Shown here piece by piece: positions 1 through 6,232 of a stretch of DNA of 12,636 nucleotides. The stretch covers positions 1-12,636 of the forward strand of contig QGUL01000012.1 of the NCBI GenBank assembly GCA_003242425.1. Direction: 5' to 3'. The stretch comes from Pseudomonadota bacterium. GTDB taxonomy: Bacteria > Pseudomonadota > Gammaproteobacteria > Burkholderiales > SG8-39. The position numbers and the translations under genes were made by a program. The notes beneath the pieces were generated by a model. That model did no database searches and had not been told where the DNA came from. It saw only the letters and a program-made list of their open reading frames with translations. The first letter of the stretch is position 1. The number at the start of each line of letters is the position of its first letter.

Positions 1-945
1 GAAGGCCTCCAGCAGGAAGGCGATGAACATGGTCGGTTCGCGGCCGATCTTGTCGGAGATCCAGCCGAAGAACGGACGCGTCACGCCGTTCAGCACGCGG
101 TCGATGGCCAGCGCGAAGGTCAGGCAGGGCAGCGTCAGACCCAGGATGGTGATCGGCACGTCGGCCACGCCCCAGTCCTTGGCGATCGAGGCGAGCTGCG
201 CGGTCGCCATCAGGCCGCCGCCGGCCACCATGACGAACATGAAGTACATGACCCAGAACACCGGGGTCTTGAGCACCTCGGACGGCTTGTAGTTGCGGCT
301 GGTCTGCTGAACCTCGGCCTTGACCTTCTTCGCGCCTTCGTCTTCCTTCGGCGCGCTCAGCATCAGCGCGCCCAGGATCACGATCAGGCCCTGACCCAGA
401 CCGAACCACAGGAACGTGGCTTCGTAGCCGCTTTCCTTGATCATCCAGGCGATGGGCATGATGGTCAGCGCGGAACCCGCACCGAAACCGGCGGCGGTGA
501 TCCCGGCGGCCAGGCCGCGGCGGTCCGGGAACCACTTCAGCGCGCTACCCACGCAGGTGCCGTACACGGCACCGGCGCCGATACCGCCCAGGGCAGCCGA
601 GAAGTAGAGAATGGCGAGCGAGTCGGCATAGGCGTTCATCGCCCAGCTGATGCCGCACAGGATGCCGCCCACCAGCACGACGATGCGCGGGCCGAACTTG
701 TCGACGAACCAGCCTTCGATCGGCACGAGCCAGGTCTCGGCCAGCACGAAGATGGTGAACGCGACCTGGATCGCCGCCCGTCCCCATCCGTATTTGTTGT
801 CGATCGGCTCGACGAAGAGCGTCCAACCGTATTGCAGGTTGGCGATCATCGCCATGCAGACCACGCCAATGAAGAGTTGCCCCCACCGTCCGCCGATCGG
901 TGCAGATGCCCCGGAGACGGTAGAGGAGTAGGTTTGACTGCTCAT
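1..945 (-). CDS. oxlT: Oxalate/formate antiporter-family MFS transporter (N-terminal 315 residues; cut by left edge)
   Basis: Inner-membrane secondary carrier of the major facilitator superfamily, closest in style to the oxalate:formate antiporter (OFA/OxlT) group, which exchanges or takes up small carboxylates. The frame is open from the ATG at 943-945 to the window edge. The start is supported by GGAGAGAG about 7-10 nt upstream. Visible features: an N-terminal helix, then the family pattern in which NLQYGWTLFVEPI is followed by a WLVPIEGWFVDKFGPR loop (the MFS loop 2-3 signature), a GGIGAGAVYG helix and KWFPDRRGLAAGI. A charged central loop (PKEDEGAKKVKAE) separates the two halves, and the second half contains RPFFGWISDKIGR. 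About nine of twelve helices are inside the window. The 440 bp upstream are gene-free, so it probably has its own promoter. Oxalate or formate as substrate is a family-level inference; other monocarboxylates are possible. Confidence 0.86.
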   Translation of the reverse strand, partial: MSSQTYSSTVSGASAPIGGRWGQLFIGVVCMAMIANLQYGWTLFVEPIDNKYGWGRAAIQVAFTIFVLAETWLVPIEGWFVDKFGPRIVVLVGGILCGISWAMNAYADSLAILYFSAALGGIGAGAVYGTCVGSALKWFPDRRGLAAGITAAGFGAGSALTIMPIAWMIKESGYEATFLWFGLGQGLIVILGALMLSAPKEDEGAKKVKAEVQQTSRNYKPSEVLKTPVFWVMYFMFVMVAGGGLMATAQLASIAKDWGVADVPITILGLTLPCLTFALAIDRVLNGVTRPFFGWISDKIGREPTMFIAFLLEAF

Positions 946-1385
946 TTACAGCTCTCTCCGCATTGCTTGCACAACGAAAAAGCGACCGCCCAAGCGTTCG
1001 ACGGCCGCCCCATCCACTGCTTGAGACCCGATTGAATTAAGTACTTTTAACGGGACATAAACTGCGGGCGGAATTTTGCGCGGCGCGCTTCGGCGCCAAC
1101 AATCGGGGATTTCCGCACTTGACTTCCCAATCTCCCTACAAGTGACTAAGGGGACGGAGCACAGGCGTCCGCGCACTCTCGCGCGCGAGTCCGGACGCGC
1201 AGGAACGCTTTTTCAGTGCAGTCAAACAACTATGCGAACGGCGCCGCCGCGGGCGTCCGGCTTTGGCGTGCGTGGAGATAAAAAACGTTGATGCGTGTAT
1301 TTGTGTCGCGCCGTCCCGACAGCGCGTGTGGACAGCGCGCGATCGCGCTGTCGGCGCGATCGCGCGGCTGAATGGGAACGCGGGC
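946..1385. other. Gene-free 440-bp intergenic region with palindromes
   Basis: No convincing gene on either strand; the short frames here lack ribosome binding sites and family resemblance. The stretch must hold the promoter of the minus-strand MFS gene and the end of the yceI transcript. An AT-rich patch lies at 1034-1062, including TTAAGTACTTTTAA at about 1037-1050. CACTTG at 1116-1121 and CAAGTG at 1139-1144 form a spaced inverted repeat, which could be an operator. A long imperfect hairpin covers 1165-1198 (GCGTCCG paired with CGGACGC around a CTCGCGCGCGAG palindrome). A second, stronger hairpin lies at 1336-1366. I could not assign a -35/-10 pair with confidence. Confidence 0.6.
1336..1366 (-). 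terminator. Strong GC hairpin downstream of the yceI operon, possible terminator
   Basis: Two copies of the 12-bp palindrome GCGCGATCGCGC (1337-1348 and 1354-1365) separated by TGTCG can fold into a 13-bp stem with a 5-nt loop, counting the flanking C1336-G1366 pair. It begins 19 nt after the yceI stop on the minus strand. There is no U-tract after it, so classical intrinsic termination is uncertain. It may instead protect the 3' end of the mRNA or be a repeat element. Confidence 0.4.
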
Positions 1386-1958
1386 TCAGTCCTTGCGGAT
1401 CGCTTCGACCGGCGAATAGATCCTCACCTCGTCGCCCACCGCGGGAATCAGCTTCGTCATGCCGAACTCGCTGCGCTTGATGACGGTGGAGATGTCGGCG
1501 CCGCAGGCCTCTTTCTTCAACATCGGATGCGGCTTGCAGGTGAAGTTCTCGACCTTGAGCTTCACGGGTCTCGTGACACCGAGCAGCGTGAGATGTCCTT
1601 CGGCGCCCACGACCTTGTCGCCGTCGAAGATGAGCTTGTTCGACTTGAAGGTGATGGTCGGATGCCTGGCGGTGTCGAAGAAACCTTCGTCCGCCATGTG
1701 CTCGTCCCAGGTTTCGAAGCCCATGTCGAGCGATTCGACGTCGATGGTGAGCTCCACGCTGCCCTGCTTCGCCTCGCGGTCGAGCACCACCCTGCCCTCG
1801 GTCTTGTTGAAGCGGCCGCGCTGCGTCGAGAAGCCGAGATGGTTGACCTCGAACACCGGAAAAGTATGGCGCGGGTCGATGTTGTACTCCACCGGCGCGG
1901 CCATGGCCGGCGCCGCGAGCGCGCCTGCGACAAGAACGGATGCAAGGGTTTTCTTCAT
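1386..1958 (-). CDS. yceI: YceI-family periplasmic lipid-binding protein (first paralogue)
   Basis: A 190-residue exported protein of the YceI family, a lipocalin-like beta barrel that binds polyisoprenoid-type lipids or quinone tails in known members. A signal peptide is visible (MKK, hydrophobic stretch, then APAMA before APVEY, cleavage near residue 20). The mature part has the family pattern: YNIDPRHTFPVFEVNHLGFS near the start, GSVELTIDVESLDMG in the middle, then HPTITFKS and GHLTLLGVTRPV. Two cysteines (141 and 152) could form a disulfide in the periplasm. AGGAG sits 9 nt before the ATG. It lies 25 nt after a second yceI and downstream of a cytochrome b561, matching the E. coli yceJ-yceI arrangement. 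A role in membrane redox or acid/base stress is inferred from family context only. Confidence 0.92.
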   Translation of the reverse strand: MKKTLASVLVAGALAAPAMAAPVEYNIDPRHTFPVFEVNHLGFSTQRGRFNKTEGRVVLDREAKQGSVELTIDVESLDMGFETWDEHMADEGFFDTARHPTITFKSNKLIFDGDKVVGAEGHLTLLGVTRPVKLKVENFTCKPHPMLKKEACGADISTVIKRSEFGMTKLIPAVGDEVRIYSPVEAIRKD

Positions 1959-1983
1959 CGAGTTCTCCTTTGACGAACGATCA

Positions 1984-2547
1984 CTATCTGGGTTTCAGCA
2001 CGAGCCGGAAACGCACAGGCACTTCGTCGGCCACCACCGAAGTGTCGGACCAGGCACCTTCGCCGATGCCGTACTGCGTGCGCAGGATGGGAATGCTGCC
2101 TTCCAGCACGGCCTCGGTGCCCTCGGTCCCGTAAGTGAAGGGCACGACCACGTCGCGGGTCCTGCCTTTGATGCTCATCTTGCCGCGCGCCTCGAAACGG
2201 TTGCCGCCCAGAGCGCGCACACTGCCCGCTTCGGCGACGAAAGCGGCGACGGGGAAGCGCTTCACGTCGAACCAGCCTTTGCTTCTGACTTCGTCGTTGG
2301 CGTCCTTGCTGCCGGCGTCGATGCTGTCCACTTCCACTTCGATGCGCGCCCGTCCCGTCTCGGGACGCTGCGGATCGAAACTGACGTCCACCTTGTAGCG
2401 CTTGAACTCGCCCTCCACCGGCACCCCCATCTGCTTCGACGTGAAAGCGATGCGGCTGCGCTCGGGAACGAGCAAGCCGTACTCCGCGGCCGAGACGAAG
2501 GGCGCGCACAACGACAATACGAGAACGACGATACTGCGTTTCAACAC
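1984..2547 (-). CDS. YceI-family periplasmic protein (second paralogue), GTG or TTG start
   Basis: A second YceI-family protein, about 187 residues, with its own signal peptide (KRSIVVLVLSLCAPFVSA, cleavage near residue 20) followed by AEYGLLVPERSRIAFTSKQ. The barrel signature is clear: VPVEGEFKRYKVDVSFDP, RIEVEVDSIDAGSKDAND, KGWFDVKRFPVAAF and GKMSIKGRTRDVVVPF. It is quite diverged from the neighbouring paralogue and lacks its cysteine pair. There is no ATG. AGGAG (2553-2557) precedes GTG at 2545-2547 by 5 nt and TTG at 2542-2544 by 8 nt. I chose GTG, but the TTG would give a TTGA overlap with the cytochrome stop, equivalent to the usual ATGA coupling. Either way translation is probably coupled to the upstream cytochrome gene. 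The long upstream extension of this frame runs antisense-free through the cytochrome gene and is not real. Confidence 0.88.
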   Translation of the reverse strand: MLKRSIVVLVLSLCAPFVSAAEYGLLVPERSRIAFTSKQMGVPVEGEFKRYKVDVSFDPQRPETGRARIEVEVDSIDAGSKDANDEVRSKGWFDVKRFPVAAFVAEAGSVRALGGNRFEARGKMSIKGRTRDVVVPFTYGTEGTEAVLEGSIPILRTQYGIGEGAWSDTSVVADEVPVRFRLVLKPR

Positions 2548-3089
2548 GATGACTCCTGTTTCACCCAGGACATGCGATCCAGCGTGCCGTCCCGGTCGAT
2601 CCACTGATGCTTGAACGCCGCGAGGATGTGTCCGGCGACCAGCGCCATGAAGGCGTAGTTGAGATAACGGTGCACGAGCTTGAGCGCATCGCCCAGCGCC
2701 TCGTTCTTGTCGAGCAGATCGGGCAGGGGCAACACGCCGAACCACACGGTGGTGAAGCCGTAGGCCGAGCTCATCAGCCAGCCGCTGAGAGGCACGGCGA
2801 ACATGAATCCGTACAGCAGCAGATGACCGGCGTGGGCCGCACGCCGCTGCCATGCCGGCTGGCTCGCGGGCAAAGGCGGCGGCGCGTGCCGCAGGCGCCA
2901 CAGCAGACGCAGCAGCGCGAGCGCGAACACCGTGACGCCGGCCCACTTGTGGTAGCTGTAGAGCTTCAGCTTGGTCGGCGACAGTGGCAGATCGGCCATA
3001 TAGAGGCCGAGCGGGAACAGACCGAGCACCAGCAGCGCCACGAGCCAGTGCAGCAGCACTGCGGTGCGCGTATAGCGTTCGACGCTCAT
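2541..3089 (-). CDS. Cytochrome b561 family membrane protein (CybB/YceJ-like)
   Basis: A 182-residue di-heme membrane cytochrome, expected to have four transmembrane helices and to pass electrons between the quinone pool and a periplasmic or membrane partner. Helix 1 starts with RYTRTAVLLHWLVALLVLGL. Candidate heme ligands are His14 (LLHW), His47 (YSYHKWAG), His140 (LVHRYLNY) and His154 (AGHILAAFKH), the order expected for bacterial b561 proteins. The length is normal for the family. It is first in an operon with two yceI genes, the same partnership as E. coli yceJ-yceI, suggesting that YceI carries or binds the quinone-like substrate (inference). No strong ribosome binding site precedes the ATG. 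A 20-codon frame (MSGSFKENEG...) ends on the ATGA overlap with this start and could be a leader, but nothing else supports it. Confidence 0.92.
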   Translation of the reverse strand: MSVERYTRTAVLLHWLVALLVLGLFPLGLYMADLPLSPTKLKLYSYHKWAGVTVFALALLRLLWRLRHAPPPLPASQPAWQRRAAHAGHLLLYGFMFAVPLSGWLMSSAYGFTTVWFGVLPLPDLLDKNEALGDALKLVHRYLNYAFMALVAGHILAAFKHQWIDRDGTLDRMSWVKQESSC

Positions 3090-3216
3090 GAGGCAGTCAC
3101 CGTCCGGCGCTGGATGCGACCTTCATTTTCTTTGAACGATCCGCTCATATCCCCGACTGTTTTCTCATCCGGCGCACCGCGACATGTTAGCTTCATTCCG
3201 CGGAGCGGATGTGGAC

Positions 3217-3256
3217 GTCTTTTGAATGAGCTCATCGAAATCTTTGAACGACCGCC
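3217..3256 (+). repeat. 40-bp repeat, copy A, overlapping the 3' end of the GNAT gene
   Basis: Begins GTCTTTTGAATGAGCTCATC and ends TTTGAACGACCGCC. It matches 7054-7093 at 34 of 40 positions by eye, in the same orientation. It spans the last codons and stop of the GNAT gene. A related shorter piece (TTTGAACGATCCGCTCAT) lies at 3131-3148. The function is unknown. Confidence 0.7.
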
Positions 3257-3747
3257 TCCCACGCGGCACGGGTGAGCGCGTGGACGAGGCACTCGTCCGT
3301 GCCGAGACGCCGGCGCTCCAGCGGACGGAAACCGAAACGCCGATAGAAGCGATGCGCGCGCGTATTGGCGGCGAGCGGATCGACCACGACGCGCTGCGTG
3401 CCGGACGCATCGAAACAACGTTGCAAAGCCTGCCGCATCATTTCGCTGCCGTAGCCGCGCCCCAGCTCGCTTTCGACGCCGATCCACAGATCGATGGCCA
3501 GGGTGCCTTCCGGCACCTCGCCCCAGTAGCGTGTCGGCTCGCGCGCCGCATCGAGAATCTGCACGAAGCCGATGGGTCGTCCGTTGCGCTCGGCGATGAA
3601 CCGGGCGCACCAGTCTTCGCATCGTCCCAGTTCCGCCTCCCATTGCCAGTCCTCGTCCGACTTCGCGGCGAACACATGCGGCTGCGCATCCCAGTGACGC
3701 AACAGCGGCGCATCGGCGGCCGTTGCCGGCCTCAGCACCAGGCTCAT
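3232..3747 (-). CDS. GNAT N-acetyltransferase, aminoglycoside 6'-N-acetyltransferase-like
   Basis: A 171-residue cytoplasmic acetyl-CoA-dependent acetyltransferase covering one complete GNAT domain. Visible landmarks: LVLRPATAADAPLLRHW at the start; FIAERNGRPIGFVQIL (beta 2-4) at 50-64; AIDLWIGVESELGRGYGSEM at 84-103, which contains the acetyl-CoA pyrophosphate loop GRGYGS; VVVDPLAANTRAHRFY at 120-135; and RRFGFRPLERR. The order and spacing, including GRPIGF, W-G-E before AID, DP-x-x-x-N and FY-x-x-x-GF, resemble the AAC(6')-Ib type rather than RimI-type enzymes. Aminoglycoside acetylation is therefore possible but not shown; many environmental relatives have unknown substrates. The ATG overlaps the stop of the upstream VOC gene by 4 nt (ATGA), so it is the last gene of the TetR operon. 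Its final codons lie inside a 40-bp repeat. Confidence 0.88.
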   Translation of the reverse strand: MSLVLRPATAADAPLLRHWDAQPHVFAAKSDEDWQWEAELGRCEDWCARFIAERNGRPIGFVQILDAAREPTRYWGEVPEGTLAIDLWIGVESELGRGYGSEMMRQALQRCFDASGTQRVVVDPLAANTRAHRFYRRFGFRPLERRRLGTDECLVHALTRAAWEAVVQRFR

Positions 3748-4145
3748 GGACCCCCCTCATAGGGCTCGCCCCGCCACTGCACCAGGCAGAAGCCGTTGCC
3801 GAAAGGGTCAGCCAGCCGCGCGAGCCTGCCCCAGGAATAGTCGTCGATCCGGCCTTCGAGCGCGGCACCCGCTCCGGTCGCGCGTGCCACGGCCGCCTCG
3901 ATATCGGGCACTTCGAAATCCACGTGCACGGGCGTCCAGTGCCGCGCGTACCGGCGCATCCCGCCCCCGGGCACGGCGGCCGAACCCTCCTCGGCCTGCA
4001 GCAGATAAAGACGCGAGGAGGCGCCGGTCAGTTCCGCCACGGTGGCATCGAACAACAGGCGGGCGAGCTCGAGCGGCAGCGCGGCGGTGTAGAAAGCGAT
4101 GCCCCGCTCCAGATCGGGTACATCGATGTTCACGAGCATTCGCAC
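3744..4145 (-). CDS. VOC (glyoxalase/bleomycin-resistance) superfamily protein, third in operon
   Basis: A 133-residue single VOC protein of two beta-alpha-beta-beta-beta modules. The first is LVNIDVPDLERGIAFYTAAL followed by a strand with SRLYLLQA; the second is TPVHVDFEVPDIEAAVARATGAGA followed by GRLARLADPFGNGFCLVQW. This is the pattern of glyoxalase, bleomycin-resistance and dioxygenase relatives, which bind a divalent metal or sequester small ligands. The substrate cannot be told. I chose GTG at 4143-4145 because GGGAG lies 7 nt before it; the ATG two codons later (4137-4139) would be 13 nt from that site and remains an alternative. The gene starts 17 nt after the phosphoesterase stop and its own stop overlaps the GNAT ATG. 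Confidence 0.87.
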   Translation of the reverse strand: MRMLVNIDVPDLERGIAFYTAALPLELARLLFDATVAELTGASSRLYLLQAEEGSAAVPGGGMRRYARHWTPVHVDFEVPDIEAAVARATGAGAALEGRIDDYSWGRLARLADPFGNGFCLVQWRGEPYEGGP

Positions 4146-4162
4146 GATGCTTCTCCCGCCGG

Positions 4163-4624
4163 CTAGGGTTGAAGTTCGACCAGCCGTGCGGTGACGTCGC
4201 CGCCGTCGATCAGCAGTTCGCCCGCCACGACCGGCAGCGTGAAGCGCCGCGGCCCGGCGCTGCCCGGATTGACATAGAGCACGCCGCCGCGTTCCTGCAC
4301 CAGAGGCTTGTGCGAATGTCCCGACACGACCACGCGCACGCCCGCCGCCACCGGATCGATGTCGAGCAGCGCTAGATCGTGCAGGAGGCAGATCGACACT
4401 TCGCCGATGCGCAGGCGCTCGGTTTCGGCGAGGCCTTTCGCCCAGGCGCCGCGGTCGTTGTTGCCACACACCGCGGTCACCGGCGCGATGCGGCCCAGTT
4501 CCTCCAGGATGGACGCATCGCCGATGTCGCCGGCGTGCAGGATGCGGTCGCTGCCGCGCAGAAAGGCGAGCGCCTCGGGCCGCAGCAGACCGTGCGTGTC
4601 GGAAATGAGGCCGACGCGGATCAT
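4163..4624 (-). CDS. YfcE/MJ0936-type metallophosphoesterase
   Basis: A 153-residue calcineurin-like phosphodiesterase of the small YfcE/MJ0936 group (Pfam Metallophos_2). All metal-binding motifs are present in order: D9-x-H11 (ISDTHG), GD at 32-33 (HAGDIGD), GNND at 54-57, H82 (LLHD) and GHSHK at 102-106, followed by the family ending NPGSAGPRR. Known relatives hydrolyse phosphodiesters, with Mn or similar metals; the natural substrate is usually unknown. The ATG overlaps by 4 nt the stop of the beta-lactamase remnant just upstream (TCAT on the plus strand at 4621-4624), so its translation may depend on that small ORF being read. The gene is likely a housekeeping-type phosphatase pulled into the operon (inference). 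Confidence 0.92.
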   Translation of the reverse strand: MIRVGLISDTHGLLRPEALAFLRGSDRILHAGDIGDASILEELGRIAPVTAVCGNNDRGAWAKGLAETERLRIGEVSICLLHDLALLDIDPVAAGVRVVVSGHSHKPLVQERGGVLYVNPGSAGPRRFTLPVVAGELLIDGGDVTARLVELQP

Positions 4625-4806
4625 GGCCGGATGCCTAGCAATTGCAGCGCCGCCCGGCCGAGCGCCTCGCGCCTGGGTGCGTCCGCCGCCTCGCGGATGC
4701 CGAGATCGAGCGCGAAGCTGTAGATCCCTCCTTCCCGCTCCACCCAGCCGCCCCACCAGCCCGGCCCCGGTTGGGGCGCATTCACCCAGCCGTAGTGAAG
4801 CTTCAT
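4621..4806 (-). pseudogene. C-terminal remnant of a class D (OXA-type) beta-lactamase, 61-aa ORF
   Basis: A 61-residue ORF whose sequence after residue 6 matches the tail of class D beta-lactamases: GWVNAPQPGPGWWGGWVERE, then GGIYSFALDLGIREAADAPR, then REALGRAALQLLG. In intact enzymes this segment follows the conserved KTG motif. Here that spot reads H4-Y5-G6-W7, so the lysine and threonine are lost, and the catalytic S-x-x-K domain of about 200 residues is missing. The preceding gene is an unrelated VOC protein, so the 5' part was deleted or replaced. The ORF still has GGAGG 5 nt before its ATG and a 4-nt stop overlap with the phosphoesterase gene, so it is probably translated, perhaps only as a coupling leader. 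An alternative GTG start at 4836 exists. It cannot have beta-lactamase activity. Identification is from memory of the family, not alignment. Confidence 0.75.
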
Positions 4807-4836
4807 GGCTTCCTCCGGTCGACCGTGCGCGTGCAC

Positions 4837-5235
4837 TCAACGCATGGCCGGCGCGGGTTGCAGCATGGCGACCCGGTTGCCTTCGGTATCGAGGAATACG
4901 GTGTAGGTGCCGACGTTCGGAATCTGCATCGGGTCCATCAGCACTTTTCCGCCCGCCTCGCCTACGCGCCGCATCGATTCCTCGATATTCTCGACGCGGA
5001 TGACGACCTGCGTCACGGCCGTTCCTTCCGGACACGCCTTGCGGTCGTAGAAGCCGCCGTTGATGGTATTGGGCACTTTCGTCCCGTTCTCGTCCGACTC
5101 GGCGGTCATCGCGATCACGTAACCGCCGTATTCCTCGCCCAGCCGGTTCATCTCCCATCCGAAGGCCTTGCTGTAGAACGCGCTCAGGCGCTGGTGGTCT
5201 TCGTAGGACATTTCGAAATGGATGACGGGGTTCAT
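4837..5235 (-). CDS. VOC superfamily protein, second in operon
   Basis: A 132-residue VOC-fold protein starting MNPVIHFEMSYEDHQRLSAF, with YSKAFGWEMNRLGEEYGGYV completing the first module and TQVVIRVENIEESMRRVGEA, GGKVLMDPMQIPNVGTY and DTEGNRVAMLQP forming the second. This layout is typical of predicted VOC enzymes annotated as glyoxalase-like or bleomycin-resistance-like, with no fixed reaction. AGGAG lies 8 nt upstream of the ATG. It follows the PhnB-like gene by 24 nt and precedes the beta-lactamase remnant by 30 nt. The VOC stop is immediately followed by the non-homologous junction with that remnant, so the 3' edge of this gene may mark an old rearrangement point. Confidence 0.9.
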   Translation of the reverse strand: MNPVIHFEMSYEDHQRLSAFYSKAFGWEMNRLGEEYGGYVIAMTAESDENGTKVPNTINGGFYDRKACPEGTAVTQVVIRVENIEESMRRVGEAGGKVLMDPMQIPNVGTYTVFLDTEGNRVAMLQPAPAMR

Positions 5236-5259
5236 ATCGGTCTCCTATGTGAAGGTGGA

Positions 5260-5748
5260 TCAGCCTGCGTAAGCGGCCTCCAACGCGGCGATGTCGAGCT
5301 TGCGCATCTGCAGCATGGCTGCCATCACGCGATCGGCCCTGACCTTGTCTGCGTCCTTGATCATTTCGATCAGGCGGCGCGGGACGATCTGCCACGACAG
5401 ACCGTACCTGTCCTTGAGCCAGCCGCATTGCTGCGCTTCCGGATCGCCGCCCTCGCCCAGCCGGTTCCAGTAGTAGTCGAGCTCCTCCTGGGTGCCGACG
5501 TCGACCTGCAGCGAAATGGCCTCGTTGAACTTGAAGACCGGACCGCCGTTGAGCGCGGTGAAGCGTTGCCCTTCCAGCTCGAATTCCACCGTCATGACGG
5601 AACCCGGCTCACGGCCGTGGATCTCCCGTCCTGCCTCGAAGTAACGGGTGACCTCGAGAATCCGGGAATTCTTGAAAATGCCGGTGTAGAACCGGGCGGC
5701 CTCCTCGGCTTCGTTGTCGAACCAGAGGCAGGGTGTGATCCTGGACAT
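5260..5748 (-). CDS. PhnB-like VOC protein (3-dmu-9_3-mt domain)
   Basis: A 162-residue VOC-fold protein of the PhnB-like subgroup, historically misnamed 3-demethylubiquinone-9 3-methyltransferase (Pfam 3-dmu-9_3-mt). Diagnostic parts: RITPCLWFDNEAEEAARFYT at the N-terminus, MTVEFELEGQRFTALNGG, FKFNEAISLQVDVGTQEELD, YYWNRLGEGG and a D-x-YGLSWQIVPRRL segment, then a helical tail. Despite the old name there is no methyltransferase fold. Such genes very often sit beside SRPBCC (AHSA1) and TetR or ArsR genes, exactly as here. GGAG is about 8 nt before the ATG, and the gap to the upstream SRPBCC stop is 13 nt. The substrate is unknown. Confidence 0.92.
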   Translation of the reverse strand: MSRITPCLWFDNEAEEAARFYTGIFKNSRILEVTRYFEAGREIHGREPGSVMTVEFELEGQRFTALNGGPVFKFNEAISLQVDVGTQEELDYYWNRLGEGGDPEAQQCGWLKDRYGLSWQIVPRRLIEMIKDADKVRADRVMAAMLQMRKLDIAALEAAYAG

Positions 5749-5761
5749 GGCGTTCTCCTCT

Positions 5762-6232
5762 CTAAAGGCGTCGCGCGACTTCTTCGAGCTGCGTGGCGCA
5801 CTGGCCCCAGCCCTCGTGGAAGCCCATCTTCTCGTGTGCTTCCATATCCTCGCGCCGCCAGTGCCGTGCGCGCGCGGTGTAGCGGGTCCTGCCGCCTTCC
5901 AGCGGCTCGAGCTCGACGATGGCCGTGAAGAAAGGCTTGTCCGACGGCACCCAGCCGGCGGTATAGGCGTCCGTGAACACCAGCCTGCGGTTCGGCACGA
6001 CCTCCAGATAGACGCCGCGGTTGGGAAACTCCCGCCCTTCCGGCGAACGCATCACCACATAACTGGCGCCTCCTGGACGCAAATCCGTTTCCGCGTGCGC
6101 GATCGTCCAGGGCCGCGGCACGAACCACTGCTTCATCAGCTCCGGTTCGGTCCAGCAGCGGAACAGCTTTTCCGGCGGCGCGTCGAGGACGCGTTCGAGG
6201 ACGAGTTCGTGCTGCGCTTCGTTCGCTTTCAT
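5762..6232 (-). CDS. SRPBCC / AHSA1-domain protein
   Basis: A 156-residue START-like ligand-binding protein of the AHSA1 (activator of Hsp90 ATPase-like) bacterial group. The start MKANEAQHELVLERVLDAPP, then EKLFRCWTEPELMKQWFVPR, the DLRPGG turn, GVYLEVVPNRRLVFTDAY and a C-terminal helix with HEGWGQCATQLEEV are the standard landmarks of the helix-grip fold with a deep hydrophobic pocket. The closing GWGQ...L motif matches the many homologues found next to PhnB-like VOC genes. The ATG overlaps the TetR stop by 4 nt (ATGA), so it is translationally coupled to its regulator. It may bind or transform the same small molecule the regulator senses (inference). Confidence 0.92.
   Translation of the reverse strand: MKANEAQHELVLERVLDAPPEKLFRCWTEPELMKQWFVPRPWTIAHAETDLRPGGASYVVMRSPEGREFPNRGVYLEVVPNRRLVFTDAYTAGWVPSDKPFFTAIVELEPLEGGRTRYTARARHWRREDMEAHEKMGFHEGWGQCATQLEEVARRL

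Noticed and set aside
1459..2607. 382-codon plus-strand frame across both yceI genes
   Set aside because: It is the antisense of two well-supported YceI genes with ribosome binding sites and signal peptides, and shows no recognisable domain.
3090..3150. 20-codon leader ORF (MSGSFKENEG...) ending on the cytochrome b561 ATGA
   Set aside because: The stop/start overlap is suggestive, but the ribosome binding site is weak and there is no attenuator-like structure or known leader signature, so I did not list it as a gene.
5260..5748. PhnB-like protein as a ubiquinone methyltransferase
   Set aside because: The old family name is misleading; the sequence has the VOC fold and lacks a SAM-binding GxGxG motif.
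4642..5928. 428-codon plus-strand frame across the VOC genes
   Set aside because: Antisense shadow of three recognisable minus-strand genes; it crosses their boundaries and lacks a ribosome binding site and domain.
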